Below are positions 10,401 to 18,674 of a stretch of DNA of 64,000 nt, in pieces (within the stretch, counting starts at the first letter, position 1; every line of letters starts with the position of its first letter). The position numbers and the translations under genes are program-made. The stretch is from assembly GCA_019915015.1 (NCBI GenBank), contig JAHBBC010000008.1, positions 1,736,001 through 1,800,000 of the forward strand, written 5' to 3'. The notes beneath the pieces were generated by a model, which had not been told where the DNA came from, made no database searches, and saw nothing but the letters and a program-made list of their open reading frames with translations. This DNA is from Auriscalpium vulgare. Lineage: Eukaryota > Basidiomycota > Agaricomycetes > Russulales > Auriscalpiaceae.

Positions 10401-12560
10401 AGGAATTATTCTGCAACGGAGAGGGAGGCTCTAGCCGCTAAAGAAGGGCTCGTAAAATTCCAGCCGTTCATCGAAGGCGAACGTATCTTACTCGTCACTG
10501 ATCACGCGGCTCTTCAGTGGGCAAAGACGTATGAAAACAATAATCGACGACTGGGAGCTTGGGGAACTGTCTTCTCGGCTTACGCTCCGGGCCTGGAGAT
10601 CATTCATCGTCCGGGTAGGGTACACTCCAATGTGGATCCCATCTCTCGCTTGCTCGAAGGCGTGCCCAGTTATGTAACTCCTAACGACGAAGACTCACCC
10701 GCTCTAACGCTCGCCAAGTTGTCTGAGTCTCCTCTGAGGGGCAACTCCGTAGGAGAATTAGAGAAGTCCGTACAATTGGTATTAACGGACTGGAACAACG
10801 GCTTGTTTAATCCGCCACATCATTGTTTCCAAGTTACGACCCGTTCCTACAAGACGGCTAGTAAGAACCTAGATTCGGAACGCGCAACGAAGGACTACAT
10901 CTCGGGGGAGCCATCGTTGGAAGCCGACACAGGAGAGATCAGGGCGTCTGACCTGTCAGAGCATATCGATCTGTACGACAAGCAGCGAGCCTGGGAAGCC
11001 GCAAATCCCCCTCCTACTATTCATGTCCACATGGATAAGAGTTATCTGCAATCCTTTCTGCAAGGATATAAAGCGGATGCCGCTTTCAAGCAGAGATGGG
11101 AAAGTACTAGTACTTCTCCGGATTCTTGGGATGCGGGACAGCGATATTTCAAGGACGAGAAAGGACTCCTATACTTTAGAGATGCGGATTTCCAACCCCG
11201 GCTTTGTGTTCCCAAATCCCTGCGAGCCAGTCTGCTCCTTCAAGCTCATGAATCTCCATTCGAATCGGCTCATGCCGGCGCTGAGAAGCTATGGCAGCTC
11301 ATGAGCGGAAAATTCTTTTGGCCTTCAATGAAGAAAGACGTACAACGGTTCTGTGACACCTGCGATGTATGCCAGAAAATCAAGCACAGGAACTTTACTA
11401 AGTTCGGCCGTTTGATTCCGAATCCAGTTCCGCGACGCCCCTACGAATCTGTATCGCTGGATTTAGTGACTGGCCTACCTTGGTCGCTAGAATTCAATGC
11501 TGTCCTGGTTACAGTCGATCGAATGTCAAAACATGCGCAGTTTATCCCTACTACGACTGGCCTAACAGCCGAAGGATTCGCGAAGCTTTTTGTCAATCAT
11601 GTCATCTGCAGGTTCGGCGTGCCCGATAACATAGTTTCCGATCGTGATCCTAGGTGGACTTCTGACTTCTGGAAAGGGGTGTCGAAAGCGCTCAAAACTA
11701 GAATGTCTCTATCATCCTCGCATCATCCTCAGCACGATGGACAGACGGAAATCGTAAATCAGAAGCTGGAGATCATGCTACGCGCCTATGTCGCTACGGA
11801 CAAGACGAGTTGGGCCGAATGGTTGCCGCTGCTTGAACACGCTTATAATAATCTTCCCCATTCGTCCACGGGGATGAGTCCTCATTTCGTACTCTATGGG
11901 TTCCAACCCAAATCCAGCTTAGATTTTGCGCAGGCAGAAGGAGCGGAAGCCGCTCCGCAGGACGCGTTATTGAATGACCGATCCGATGATTTCGTGCGAC
12001 TCATGCAATACCATAGGGAAAGCGCGAGGATGGCTCTCGCGCGAGCTCAGTTGAAACAGAGCGAATCCTACAACAAGGGTAGACGAGAGTTAGAATTCAA
12101 GGTCGGAGATCAAGTCCTGGTGAATCCTCATTCTTTGGAATGGTTGGAAAGTAAAGGGGAAGGGAGCAAGCTAGTACAGCGTGCAGTTGGTCCATTCGAA
12201 GTTCAGGAGCGTATTAACCCCAAAGTCTACCGTCTCCGACTTCCCGACAATTACCCTGGCTCCAATGTCCTTAATCTCGAACATTTGCGTCTGTACAGAC
12301 CATCAGATCCCGAATTCGGGCATCGCACTGTGTTACCAGACACCCGTTCAGACAAGCCAGCTTCTGAAGAATATCATGTCGATAAGATTGTCGGTCATCG
12401 TTACGATAAGCGCAGGAAGCAGATGCTCTACCTCATTCGTTGGGAGGGGTATTCGCCGCTATACGACTCATGGGCAACCGCCACGGATTTACGGAACGCT
12501 CCCCAACGATTATTCTCTTACCGACGGGACGCGGGCTTGGCAGGTCCTGCTAAACGATGA
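4479..12560 (+). CDS. Gag-Pol polyprotein of the chromovirus, 2693 aa
   Basis: A single frame without internal stop encodes Gag and Pol together. The N-terminal 600 residues are Gag-like and partly disordered. Residues about 600-705 are a Gly/Pro-rich low-complexity stretch. A Gag core follows (about 730-900), then a CCHC knuckle C-x2-C-x4-H-x4-C at 1018-1031. The protease motif is LDSCADISLL (Asp 1215), with Cys in place of the usual Gly. Reverse transcriptase spans about 1590-1840 with YIDD at 1739-1742. RNase H has TDAS (Asp 1888), TEREAL and TDHAAL. Integrase has a Zn-binding HHCC region, then Asp 2328, Asp 2388 and Glu 2424 (35 residues between the last two). A chromodomain (LIRWEGYSPLYDSWA) ends the protein. 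All catalytic residues appear present, so it is probably functional. Confidence 0.95.
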   Translation: MPPPSPSHLQTPSRAATLDYSFTPRRAGEVKAQSRHLPAAPQSEEDITLDNASRAEIADSIYAKFRTSPDDYEPSLEARVEALISAPLSQRYILRDGPLLPVGSEQYSLKSHALWPAIGVAAELQDLISQLYALLDPPRSSFVIDYNNHLIVALRGSRTLNELDLAWEILVHRLSLAVKHLEKAREEIVGSVRIASPATTTQSETVRLHGLSTLNVLKEYLQRPALRERMDQFIMDLLRTNAQALPHEVWPLPDNFLDEVIAAESQPPPRTLAPSPRQNTLITPPRIRDEPEEASGQGNKGKGREDETIIGEQHTRYESFATGASSRPRSSLPAQLTLQNVEHPPFRKAGDFFERFNKPSATYVSQVLPYTPVRMATQVSMARGDVTQGLGLPGDIPGADPLPSEPENVAEQIQVQRTPEADTSSKEVATYLAPSMYNAETGSVSAMPYKRNLYAQPPLQPAFSLDAMGVKTQPITQGLPDRQTPPHLRSANLNNFATQPTRVERTVNFEERVPWDKRMARDNGDEFPTGPSSSLPLLKGEWPRSSPPKPDQQNLTPPWGSNFPFAPRRNTLVTGFPSKPDPLPEDPSAGYSNHGDSAEPAGGGVPGGGPPGWPPSLGGAGGSGGGPPGGPPGFPGGGPPGGYPGMPGGGGGPPGGGLPGNFPGYPGGMPPGGPYGPPGGGGPPGGPPGGGGGPPPGWGYPWQWHGYPNNPQGNLNLGPRLKEELRPDHLPSWDGNKHTAIAYFADVQELAVMNESLPAAMGRWLWTQLKDNSRVKRWWIQVSRRMKTYMMANHLNWLNGLKSVFLGRQWQLERNMEFTEMFFRQKGHEREMPEDYLQRRIMYARALLNTDNGGPEEAQIVLRNVPSSWMTTLNVPLPLSTDDLTRRAQDNALALIAASRNSSDLVSKEEIPQLVRQAIREENARPFRPRAFRGRNDRGQASVHLASGNGDEAEEAEFPIVNEDDEENLSAPDQVDPAVSAQVFATLVKRQRAPPKGGYPFPKADGTKSLVKPPPSPCKLCGSKHHWDRECPHWPTYVKKKEVNLLSAGLESDRSPEDELMYNTLFEAYLMEAISSAYIVSRQSEWSEADHETIEMRSIEKQADIGQEIPSVREVLTARTRGNLEKIVRTPSPTVEEVEDEYYTQLRLHGRPSPSDGSLIERIEALQAGTPEMEIIKLKRKRTSIPGMSAVGVSVVSMRGRIMIPSGPLRDLRLDSCADISLLSKSTYDQLVNPPALRQGLKLKLVQLTAKEASLHGYVMLPIFVHTVDGRELQLEVEAYVVSNMSVPILLGEDFHQAYELAVERNLESGTRVYFEGRKYEVLAERVQESNGKEARIAKRVLGAPLARFILAKAHRRNKAKRRVLRKDAEGPRSVRVSSDVKIPPHSVKRVQVSASFTDERTWMVEKSMVASSRAPVFVVPNTLLNQSSPYLPVANTSAHPKMLRKGEVVGHLVDPAKFLDAPGSVENSEALANHASVLKQLVHANLNLQSEVRDAEVRVAPERPTEAVEPEPQEEEIWGPKTAEVPDPTIWPSQDMEELLDVGQLPEELRERAWEMLRRRQRAFGFDGRLGKHQSRVHIRTEDGQVPIAVPMYGSSPAKRMVIEEQLNVWFEQGVIEPSVSPWSAPVVIVYRNNKPRFCVDYRKLNAVTVPDEFPIPRQSEILSSLSGSQVLSSLDALAGFTQLEMAPEDVEKTAFRTHKGLFQFLRMPFGLRNGPSIFQRVMQEILSPYLWLFCLVYIDDIVVYSRSYEEHIEHLDKVLGAIEKSGITLSPKKCHLFYSSIILLGHKVSRLGLSTHKQKVEAILKMPRPTKVAELRTFLGMAVYFSAFIPHYATLATPLFSLTRKGAAWNWRAEHERAFEEIKKALSRAPVLAHPEMGKPYRLYTDASGDGLGVTLQQVQIMALKDLKGTRTYERVRRAYELGKPVPKLTTTLSSKIIDCDYESSWGSSFEDTTVQVERVVGYWSRTFKPAERNYSATEREALAAKEGLVKFQPFIEGERILLVTDHAALQWAKTYENNNRRLGAWGTVFSAYAPGLEIIHRPGRVHSNVDPISRLLEGVPSYVTPNDEDSPALTLAKLSESPLRGNSVGELEKSVQLVLTDWNNGLFNPPHHCFQVTTRSYKTASKNLDSERATKDYISGEPSLEADTGEIRASDLSEHIDLYDKQRAWEAANPPPTIHVHMDKSYLQSFLQGYKADAAFKQRWESTSTSPDSWDAGQRYFKDEKGLLYFRDADFQPRLCVPKSLRASLLLQAHESPFESAHAGAEKLWQLMSGKFFWPSMKKDVQRFCDTCDVCQKIKHRNFTKFGRLIPNPVPRRPYESVSLDLVTGLPWSLEFNAVLVTVDRMSKHAQFIPTTTGLTAEGFAKLFVNHVICRFGVPDNIVSDRDPRWTSDFWKGVSKALKTRMSLSSSHHPQHDGQTEIVNQKLEIMLRAYVATDKTSWAEWLPLLEHAYNNLPHSSTGMSPHFVLYGFQPKSSLDFAQAEGAEAAPQDALLNDRSDDFVRLMQYHRESARMALARAQLKQSESYNKGRRELEFKVGDQVLVNPHSLEWLESKGEGSKLVQRAVGPFEVQERINPKVYRLRLPDNYPGSNVLNLEHLRLYRPSDPEFGHRTVLPDTRSDKPASEEYHVDKIVGHRYDKRRKQMLYLIRWEGYSPLYDSWATATDLRNAPQRLFSYRRDAGLAGPAKR

Positions 12561-12792
12561 AGCAGGATCGCCTCCATGTATATAATTTCTTCTGATTTTA
12601 TTTCTTGATGTACTATTCATCGCTAAGAGCACCGCCTTTTAATTCTATCTTACTTATTCTACGCGACGCGACTGCAGCACGTGACCCCGCCGGGCGCCAC
12701 CGCCTCGAGGCGCGCTTAGACGGAGAACGGACGACTCGGGTCCCTCTTCTTTGTCTCGAACCATCACCTCGCCTCTACCCCGCCAAACGCAA
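12561..12792 (+). other. Spacer between gag-pol and the downstream ORF
   Basis: This 232-bp spacer ends in a pyrimidine-rich segment and a favourable start context (cgcaaATGtc at 12793). How the downstream ORF is expressed (internal promoter, splicing or reinitiation) cannot be decided from sequence; I saw no clear TATA box here. Confidence 0.4.
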
Positions 12793-15714
12793 ATGTCGTC
12801 GTGGGCACAACCATCGTATGGTTGGGGAGCGGAAGCCGCTCCCACGCCCCCGCCGGCAGGGAAACTGCGAGACATTGCGCGTCGACGGCGCGCCGGAGAC
12901 CCCAAGGCAGTTTACGATGCATCGGTCAAGCCATACAGCATAGTGACGTCCGGAGGATATCTCGCCGAAGTATACACGTCTTCAGTTCCAGGAGTTCAAT
13001 GGGTGGGATTCGGAATGGATCCAACGCCGTGCGGACGCTCGCCGGTGCCCTTACCTTCACGAACTGCTTTACACGCGACTCCCCCATTTCGTTATCGATC
13101 GGACGGTCCAGACATTCCCATCGAATGGTGGGATTACAAACGACCTTGGCTGGCTTATCGCCCGCTGCCCAACGATAGCACCAACGACGAGTGGGTGTAT
13201 AACGATGAAGCGGACGGGAACGGCTTCGTACGTGTCGGCAACGACCGGTATCAATGCACTCCGAAGGCCTTATCGTGGTTAACGGAGTACACAGGCCATA
13301 TGATGCAGATCGGAGAGGCCATGCAGAAGTACTTGGGTTACGATGCGGCTCCACTACGTATCCCTGCCATGACCCGAGAGCCAGCGGTTAAAGGCGACCT
13401 CAAGAAACAACTCTCGATCATTCGTCGTTCTATGCACGAGTGGATGGCTTTCGTGGTATTTCTCGCAACTCATGCGGGTCATGGCTGGGAAGCAATCCCT
13501 CTCCCCGTAGCTGGTTGGACCAATACGATCATCATTTGGCTTTCAGGAGAGCGCGTGGGCACCCTCATAGACTTTCATCTCCCTCGAATCACCTGGCCGA
13601 ATGTTCAAGAACTCTACCTTCATGGCGCGAACCCTCGGTATCTGTGGCACTTCGGGTTGGAGAAACCTGAGTTGGAAATGCTCAACCCTCGCAATCTGGG
13701 TGCGCGAGAAATCGGAGCGGTAACTCGTGAACGAGACAAACGCTTGCGCAAGTGGGAGAAAAACGCCGAGAACTTGAAGCATAGGACAAACGAACTGCTC
13801 CGCAAAGACCGTATTCGAAAAGTCAGTGAAGTCCGTCGCTGGCACGAGCAGATGGATTCGGACGACCCCTCCACGAGGCGGTACATCGCAACCAAGCACG
13901 TGAAGGATGGCGAGTACATGGGATGTGCGGTTCGGTTGAATCATCCTGAACCTGGGGACGGTACCGTGTTCGTCGACATAACCGACTTCCGTGCGACCAA
14001 GGAGCTGCCGGGCGAATGGGAGATGCTGCCGCTTCCCGCCTATGACCAGGACGAAGAAGACGATTTCATCGAGTCTATATACGGGAAGAACTTCGGTCCC
14101 ATGAGGCCGCCGGCCGATCCTCCAACCCCTTCAACTGCCGAGCCGCGCGCCTCATCGCCATCCGGGAAAGGGAAGCAGAGAGCACACGTCGACCCATCAT
14201 CCCCACTCCGCGAAAGCGACGCGGATGTTGAACATCAGCTGCATCAAGAAGAGGCCGACGTTCAAACCGCCATTCGTGTCTCTCTCCAAACTCTCCATCA
14301 CGGGCCTGGAGAAAGTTCGTCGCAACGTGCCTCATCGGACGTGGTTATGGAGGACAGAACTGGACAGTCCGGTTCTGCGAAGAAGGATAGCTCTTCTTCA
14401 TCCTCCCGAGGACCAACCACGCCCATCGAGACACGCGGACGTAAAAGACCTCGAGAGGACAGCTCTCTCGAGGGTGGATCGAGCGCTCGATCTCTTCTTG
14501 ATCGTCTGACGGGTCCCACATCAATGGTTGAGAGTATATCGAGAGAATTTGACACTCCAAAAGTTCCAACGTTGCTGGCTCGCATGTCCCACGGAATTTC
14601 TGTTAAGCCCGCATCTTTGTTGTCGCGGTTGGATACAGTGCCCACGACTTCACTGATGGACAGAATATCCGAAACGCGCGGCGATCGGTCGACGGCCATG
14701 GACACCGAGCCTGTTTCCCCCGCTCCGGCCAACGTCAGCTTAGAGGAGCAGCCCGTCACTGTTAATACGGAAGTGTACGGGCCATCTTCACCGCTGCATG
14801 GGGTCGCTACGTTCTCAGCGGCTATCTTACGTCCTTCGGAGACTCCGTTGTCCATCCCGCCCACCTCTCCCATCCTTACGGGGCATATTCACTTGCTGTC
14901 GCGCTCGAAACTGCGAGTAGCGATGTGGAGAGATGCCTGCACTGCACCGTGGCCAGACGTGATTGCCTTCATGCTCAGCAAAGGCATTTCCTTCCGATGG
15001 AGCTATCCAAAGAGTCGTTTACCGCGGCCACTCCCAATCCTGCCGGACAGCTGGGCGGCGTACGCGCACGTCAACCTCACCCAAGTTCGTTGGTGGGAGG
15101 CACGCGCCAACATCTGGGACGCGTACCTCGCGACTGTGCGCGACCTCATGACACAGCCTAACGCACGCATGTTCCTCCAAGCGGGTGGCATTTCTTGGAG
15201 ACTTGCCCTTCAATTTGGGCCTCCTAGCCTGTTGGAGGATGCGGGTACGGGGCCTTCGCGGCTAGTAACGGAATATGGCATTGGCGACGCGACTACCACT
15301 CCAGTTCCTAGCTGCTTCGACCGCACGACCCCATCGGAGGTAGATCGGCTGTATGGAGGAAAGAGCGGACGAAGCCTTTGGCCGAGACAGAAGGACTTCT
15401 TGGACAGTCGCGCATGGAACGGTGAATGGTCATGGTCCAACGAAGTCTGGTTCACCACACGTCTGAACAATCTCTCCGCGGCGAAGCAAGACCTCACCCT
15501 CACGCCGACACAGTGGACTAAGGAACTGCGTAATGCCTTGCGCCCAGCTGAACGACGTGCACTGGACGGTGTAGGCTCGGAAGCACATGCAGAAGGCCAG
15601 ATCAACGCGGACCCCGACATCGCAGCCCTGGGAATCCTCGACTTGGGCGCGCTGCAGGCCTCTTGGGACAATTCGAGCGAAGCTTCCAACGCCGAGACTG
15701 GGGGGGCTTTGTGA
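12793..15714 (+). CDS. Large accessory ORF of the chromovirus, 973 aa, function unknown
   Basis: The frame lies between pol and the 3' LTR on the same strand and ends by using the first bases of the LTR (TGTGA, from 15710) as its stop, so it is an integral part of the element. The first ATG in a good context is 12793 (MSSWAQPSYGWGAEAAPT). Residues about 1-450 look folded and rich in Trp and Tyr (for example EWWDYKRPWLAYRPLPND and WPNVQELYLHGANPRYLW) and include a charged helical stretch near ERDKRLRKWEKNAENLKH. Residues about 450-700 are Ser/Pro-rich and disordered. The C-terminal 280 residues are again Trp-rich (SWAAYAHVNLTQVRWWEARA). I see no signal peptide, transmembrane anchor or furin-like site, so it does not resemble a retroviral Env. 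I do not recognise a domain. Confidence 0.85.
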   Translation: MSSWAQPSYGWGAEAAPTPPPAGKLRDIARRRRAGDPKAVYDASVKPYSIVTSGGYLAEVYTSSVPGVQWVGFGMDPTPCGRSPVPLPSRTALHATPPFRYRSDGPDIPIEWWDYKRPWLAYRPLPNDSTNDEWVYNDEADGNGFVRVGNDRYQCTPKALSWLTEYTGHMMQIGEAMQKYLGYDAAPLRIPAMTREPAVKGDLKKQLSIIRRSMHEWMAFVVFLATHAGHGWEAIPLPVAGWTNTIIIWLSGERVGTLIDFHLPRITWPNVQELYLHGANPRYLWHFGLEKPELEMLNPRNLGAREIGAVTRERDKRLRKWEKNAENLKHRTNELLRKDRIRKVSEVRRWHEQMDSDDPSTRRYIATKHVKDGEYMGCAVRLNHPEPGDGTVFVDITDFRATKELPGEWEMLPLPAYDQDEEDDFIESIYGKNFGPMRPPADPPTPSTAEPRASSPSGKGKQRAHVDPSSPLRESDADVEHQLHQEEADVQTAIRVSLQTLHHGPGESSSQRASSDVVMEDRTGQSGSAKKDSSSSSSRGPTTPIETRGRKRPREDSSLEGGSSARSLLDRLTGPTSMVESISREFDTPKVPTLLARMSHGISVKPASLLSRLDTVPTTSLMDRISETRGDRSTAMDTEPVSPAPANVSLEEQPVTVNTEVYGPSSPLHGVATFSAAILRPSETPLSIPPTSPILTGHIHLLSRSKLRVAMWRDACTAPWPDVIAFMLSKGISFRWSYPKSRLPRPLPILPDSWAAYAHVNLTQVRWWEARANIWDAYLATVRDLMTQPNARMFLQAGGISWRLALQFGPPSLLEDAGTGPSRLVTEYGIGDATTTPVPSCFDRTTPSEVDRLYGGKSGRSLWPRQKDFLDSRAWNGEWSWSNEVWFTTRLNNLSAAKQDLTLTPTQWTKELRNALRPAERRALDGVGSEAHAEGQINADPDIAALGILDLGALQASWDNSSEASNAETGGAL

Positions 15715-16322
15715 CGGGAGAAAGAGGCCCGGAGGTAACGCGGGCAGAAGGTCATCAGTCTCGACGCAGGACGCTATTAGATTACTGTACAATAGATTAG
15801 ATTAGTCGGAGTTTCAAGATGTCTGTAAGTATATAAGTCGTGTACTGACAGCATCGTGCAACATCAATACAACGTGTTTCTTTTTCCTTCTCTTTTTCTC
15901 GTCTCTTCGCCCTCCTCAATTCTCTTCAAGTCTCCCTCAAGCAAAGTAGTTGCTAGTCGACTACGAGAATCGACGACGCGACGACGCGACGAGTCACGAG
16001 CGCGTGAGGCTTCTCGAGCGCCAACAGCGCGCCCACAGAACCACACACGCGCGACGCACTTGGGCCGTCGGCGCCTCGCCCTTCTCTCTCTCGAGCCAGT
16101 CACCAGGAGGAAGCCTCCTAACGACTGAGCTCCCGCTCGGGCCTTGCGCCTACGGGCGTGATCACATCTCCTCGCCCTCCACTCCTTCCGTGCTACGGAG
16201 GAGGTCTGTCAACACGGGGAAGCCCCGTACCGACAGGACAACACACCTTTGGTTCCTCCCTGGGCTCGTCTCTCGCCCGTCCTACGCCCGAATCTCGAGA
16301 CTCACCTATCAGAGGCGTCTCA
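15710..16322 (+). repeat. 3' LTR (613 bp)
   Basis: Second copy of the LTR, ending GGCGTCTCA at 16322. It is followed by the second CGACG target duplication and the resumption of kinase pseudogene sequence (gacgggtcgagcattatat). Confidence 0.95.
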
Positions 16323-16327
16323 CGACG
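16323..16327. repeat. 5-bp target-site duplication, right (CGACG)
   Basis: Matches CGACG at 3789-3793 and confirms transposition as the origin of the break. Confidence 0.9.
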
Positions 16328-16639
16328 ACGGGTCGAGCATTATATTTGCAGCGGTACAGTCCCTGAGAACATTGTCAACATTGTCTACGCGCATGGAGGA
16401 GTGCATCTTACCGATGGGCAATATTGCGCTCGTGCATGAATTGCAAGCCCTACGGCCGTCCGACATGTGCCGTGAGGACGAGCCCGACGATATCAGATAA
16501 ATTCGCCACATACCTCAAATATTTGACTGATAAACGCAACCACCTCACCGTACGTTTCGAATTTGGGATTGTCGAAGGGTCGGAGGAGGGGCATAACCAG
16601 ATTTTGTCGCTTTCGTCGTTCGGCAGCTGAATGACCTCG

Positions 16640-16647
16640 AGCAACGG
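16640..16647. repeat. 8-bp target-site duplication, left (AGCAACGG)
   Basis: AGCAACGG is found again at 18223-18230 on the other side of the foldback element. The intact kinase sequence has it once (ctcgagcaacgggacgg). Confidence 0.85.
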
Positions 16648-18222
16648 AGGGACTTCAGTAGCGTGCCAGACCAGTCGGGGCTGGTATGTGCAGCCCGACC
16701 GGTCCTGGCGGGATCCCGCCCGTACCGCGCGGACTCAGCGCGCCCAGCGATGCTGGAGCAGCTGGAGCCCGTGCGCAGCGAGGGAGACCGCCAGGACCGG
16801 GCGGATGCCGCCCGGTCTGTGCGCCGCTCGGGAGCCCCGCAACCATCGCCGCCGCCGCCGTCGGTGCGCCTGGTCTGTGCGGGCCCGCCTCGTCCACGCG
16901 CGTGCCCCTTGCCGCCCTCACCCGCGCCCCTCGCCGCCTGCACTGCGCGCCCCTTGTCGCCCTCGCTGCGCGCCCCTTGTCGCCCTCGCTGCGCGCCCCT
17001 GCTCGTCGCCCGCACCGCGCACCCCTCGTCGCCCGCACCACCCGCCCCCGCTCGTCGCCCGCACCGCGCGCCCCTGCTCGTCTGAGTCGCCCTCGCTGCG
17101 CGCCTCGCGCTGCGAACGTTGTCGCCTTGCCGCACGCCCCTCGTCGCCGTCGTCGTGCGCCCCTGCTCCTCGCCTGCGTCGCGTCGCCTGCTGCATGCGC
17201 AGCGTCCTGGCTGCACGTCCATGTGCGCTGCCCTCGCTGCGTGTCGTCCTTGCTGCGTGTTGGCCTGGCTGCGCGTCGTTCTTGTCGCGCGCCCTGCACG
17301 CCGTCCTCCCTGCGCAGCCAGGAGGCACCTGGTGTGGCGCCATACAAGGCTGCACAGGCACGTCTCAACATATAGTGGGGGGCTGGGTGGCCGGGCGTGC
17401 TGGCGTGCGGGCGTGCGGGCGCGGAAACAAGGCAGGAGTGCCTGCATTGGCAAGTGAAGCCCAATTCCCACGATGTGCTGTCAACAAAACCACGTGACCG
17501 AGGGGCCGCGTGGCAGGTTCAACGCGGCGCAAGGCCACTTTCTCCCCCACTACCACCTGCCCCCAACCACCACACCGTCCCAACACCCCCGCACTCTCAC
17601 CATCATCTCGAAACCGACCGCCAGGTGCGTACGACGAGGCGGCAACGAGGGGCGGCGCGCTGCGAGGTCCAGGCGACGCCCCGGCGTGCAGCGAGGGCGA
17701 GGATGTGCGCAATAAATCATGAGGTCGACAATTGCGCGCAGCGAGGGCCACGCATAGGCGTGCGGGCAACGAAGGGCGCGCGACGAGGACCGCGACAAGC
17801 GAACAGAGGCGACGAAGGCGGGCAGGAAGGCGACGAGCAGGGGCGCGCGGTGCGGGCGACGAGGGGTGCGCGGTGCGGGCGACGAGCAGGGGCGCGCGGT
17901 GCAGGCGACAAGGGGCGCTCAGTGCAGGCGGCGAGGGGCGCGCGGTGAGGGCGGCAAGGGGCACGCGCGTGGACGAGGCGGGCCCGCACAGACCAGGCGC
18001 ACCGATGGCGGCGGGCGGCGATGGTTGCGGGGCTCCCGAGCGGCGCACAGACCGGGCGGCATCCGCCCGGTCCTGGCGGTCTCCCTCCGCTGCGCACGGG
18101 CTCCAGCTGCTCCAGCATCGCTGGGCGCGCTGAGTCCGCGCGGTACGGGCGGGATCCGCGCCATGACCGGGCGGGCTGCACATACGAGCCCCGCCCGGTC
18201 CGGGACGCAACTGAAGTAGTAC
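16648..18222. mobile_element. Foldback DNA element, 1575 bp, non-autonomous
   Basis: The left end AGGGACTTCAGTAGCG and the reverse complement of the right end GTACTACTTCAGTTGCG head long imperfect inverted arms of roughly 400 bp each (about 16648-17085 and 17820-18222). The arms share, for example, cagctggagcccgtgcgcag and the gcgcgcccctgctcgtcgcc-type runs. The arms grade inward into GC-rich tandem repeats; the centre (about 17360-17640) is more normal sequence. An 8-bp duplication flanks it. The long open frames on both strands (up to about 340 codons) are products of GC-rich stop-poor repeats and carry no recognisable domain. The 8-bp duplication fits hAT-type transposition, but no transposase is present. 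Confidence 0.8.
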
Positions 18223-18674
18223 AGCAACGGGACGGTGTGGTTGCGCGGGTCGGATATGAGTTCCTCCGAGGCAAGAGATGTAGCAATGTCGAGCTCGTAT
18301 GGGCCCTCCTCGCGCACCATGCGCTTCAGCATCACGGGCTTGCCGTCCGAGATGCGTGTCGCGTCCAGCGCGACCCGGAGCTGGCAGAACCGCCACGATC
18401 AGCGCGGTTGTCGAGCTAGAGAGGACGGCGGCAAGAGCTCACATAGTTGCGGTTCCCATCTTCAGCCTTATCGATTGCAAAAATGCTCGTACCCTGGGGC
18501 CAAGATGGCTTCCAGTCCTGGCGGAAGCGAGGTCGTAGACGGTACCCAGCTTGCTCGAGCAGCTTCTCCCCGCTGGGTCCACCACCGCTCGCTGCGTATG
18601 CGTCGGCCTGGATCTGTGCGGTCTGCTTGAAGACTCTCCTCTGTTCCGAGACTTTCCTGGGAGTGGTGAGCCAT

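Larger units (their letters stand above)
3794..16322 (+). mobile_element. Complete 12.5-kb Ty3/gypsy chromovirus with an extra ORF
   Basis: The element is bounded by two 613-bp LTRs that I could not tell apart by eye and by a 5-bp target duplication. Internally it has a 72-nt leader, one uninterrupted gag-pol frame (4479-12560) and a second long frame (12793-15714) reaching the 3' LTR. Pol order is protease, reverse transcriptase, RNase H, integrase and a C-terminal chromodomain, the order of Ty3/gypsy chromoviruses. A purine-rich run ending in seven G (15700-15706) precedes the 3' LTR and could be the polypurine tract. A TGG at 4411 just after the 5' LTR could begin a primer-binding site, but I cannot assign the tRNA. 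Intact frames and matching LTRs indicate recent insertion. Confidence 0.95.
3201..18674 (-). pseudogene. Kinase-like copy 2, broken by two transposons
   Basis: The pieces read on the minus strand in the same order as copy 1. The N-terminus (MAHHSQESLGTEESL, start at 18674) and exon 2 run down to about 18223. The reading is cut by the foldback element (16648-18222) inside the codons for PLLEVIQLP, resumes at about 16640-16510, continues past the catalytic-loop exon, and is cut again at 3794-16322 by the LTR retrotransposon just after the codons matching IMLDPSS. The C-terminal exons lie at about 3506-3790 (RYYLIDFGLSRRY intact) and 3201-3425 (ending APIPEP). Both insertions have target-site duplications, so an originally continuous gene was interrupted twice. 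Confidence 0.85.

Noticed and set aside
12793..15714. Interpretation of the downstream retrotransposon ORF as an Env protein
   Set aside because: No signal peptide, transmembrane anchor or cleavage site is seen; position alone is not enough.
16545..18396. Open frames of about 310-345 codons on both strands in the foldback element
   Set aside because: They arise from GC-rich, stop-poor inverted repeats; the same repeats give mirror frames on both strands and no domain is visible.
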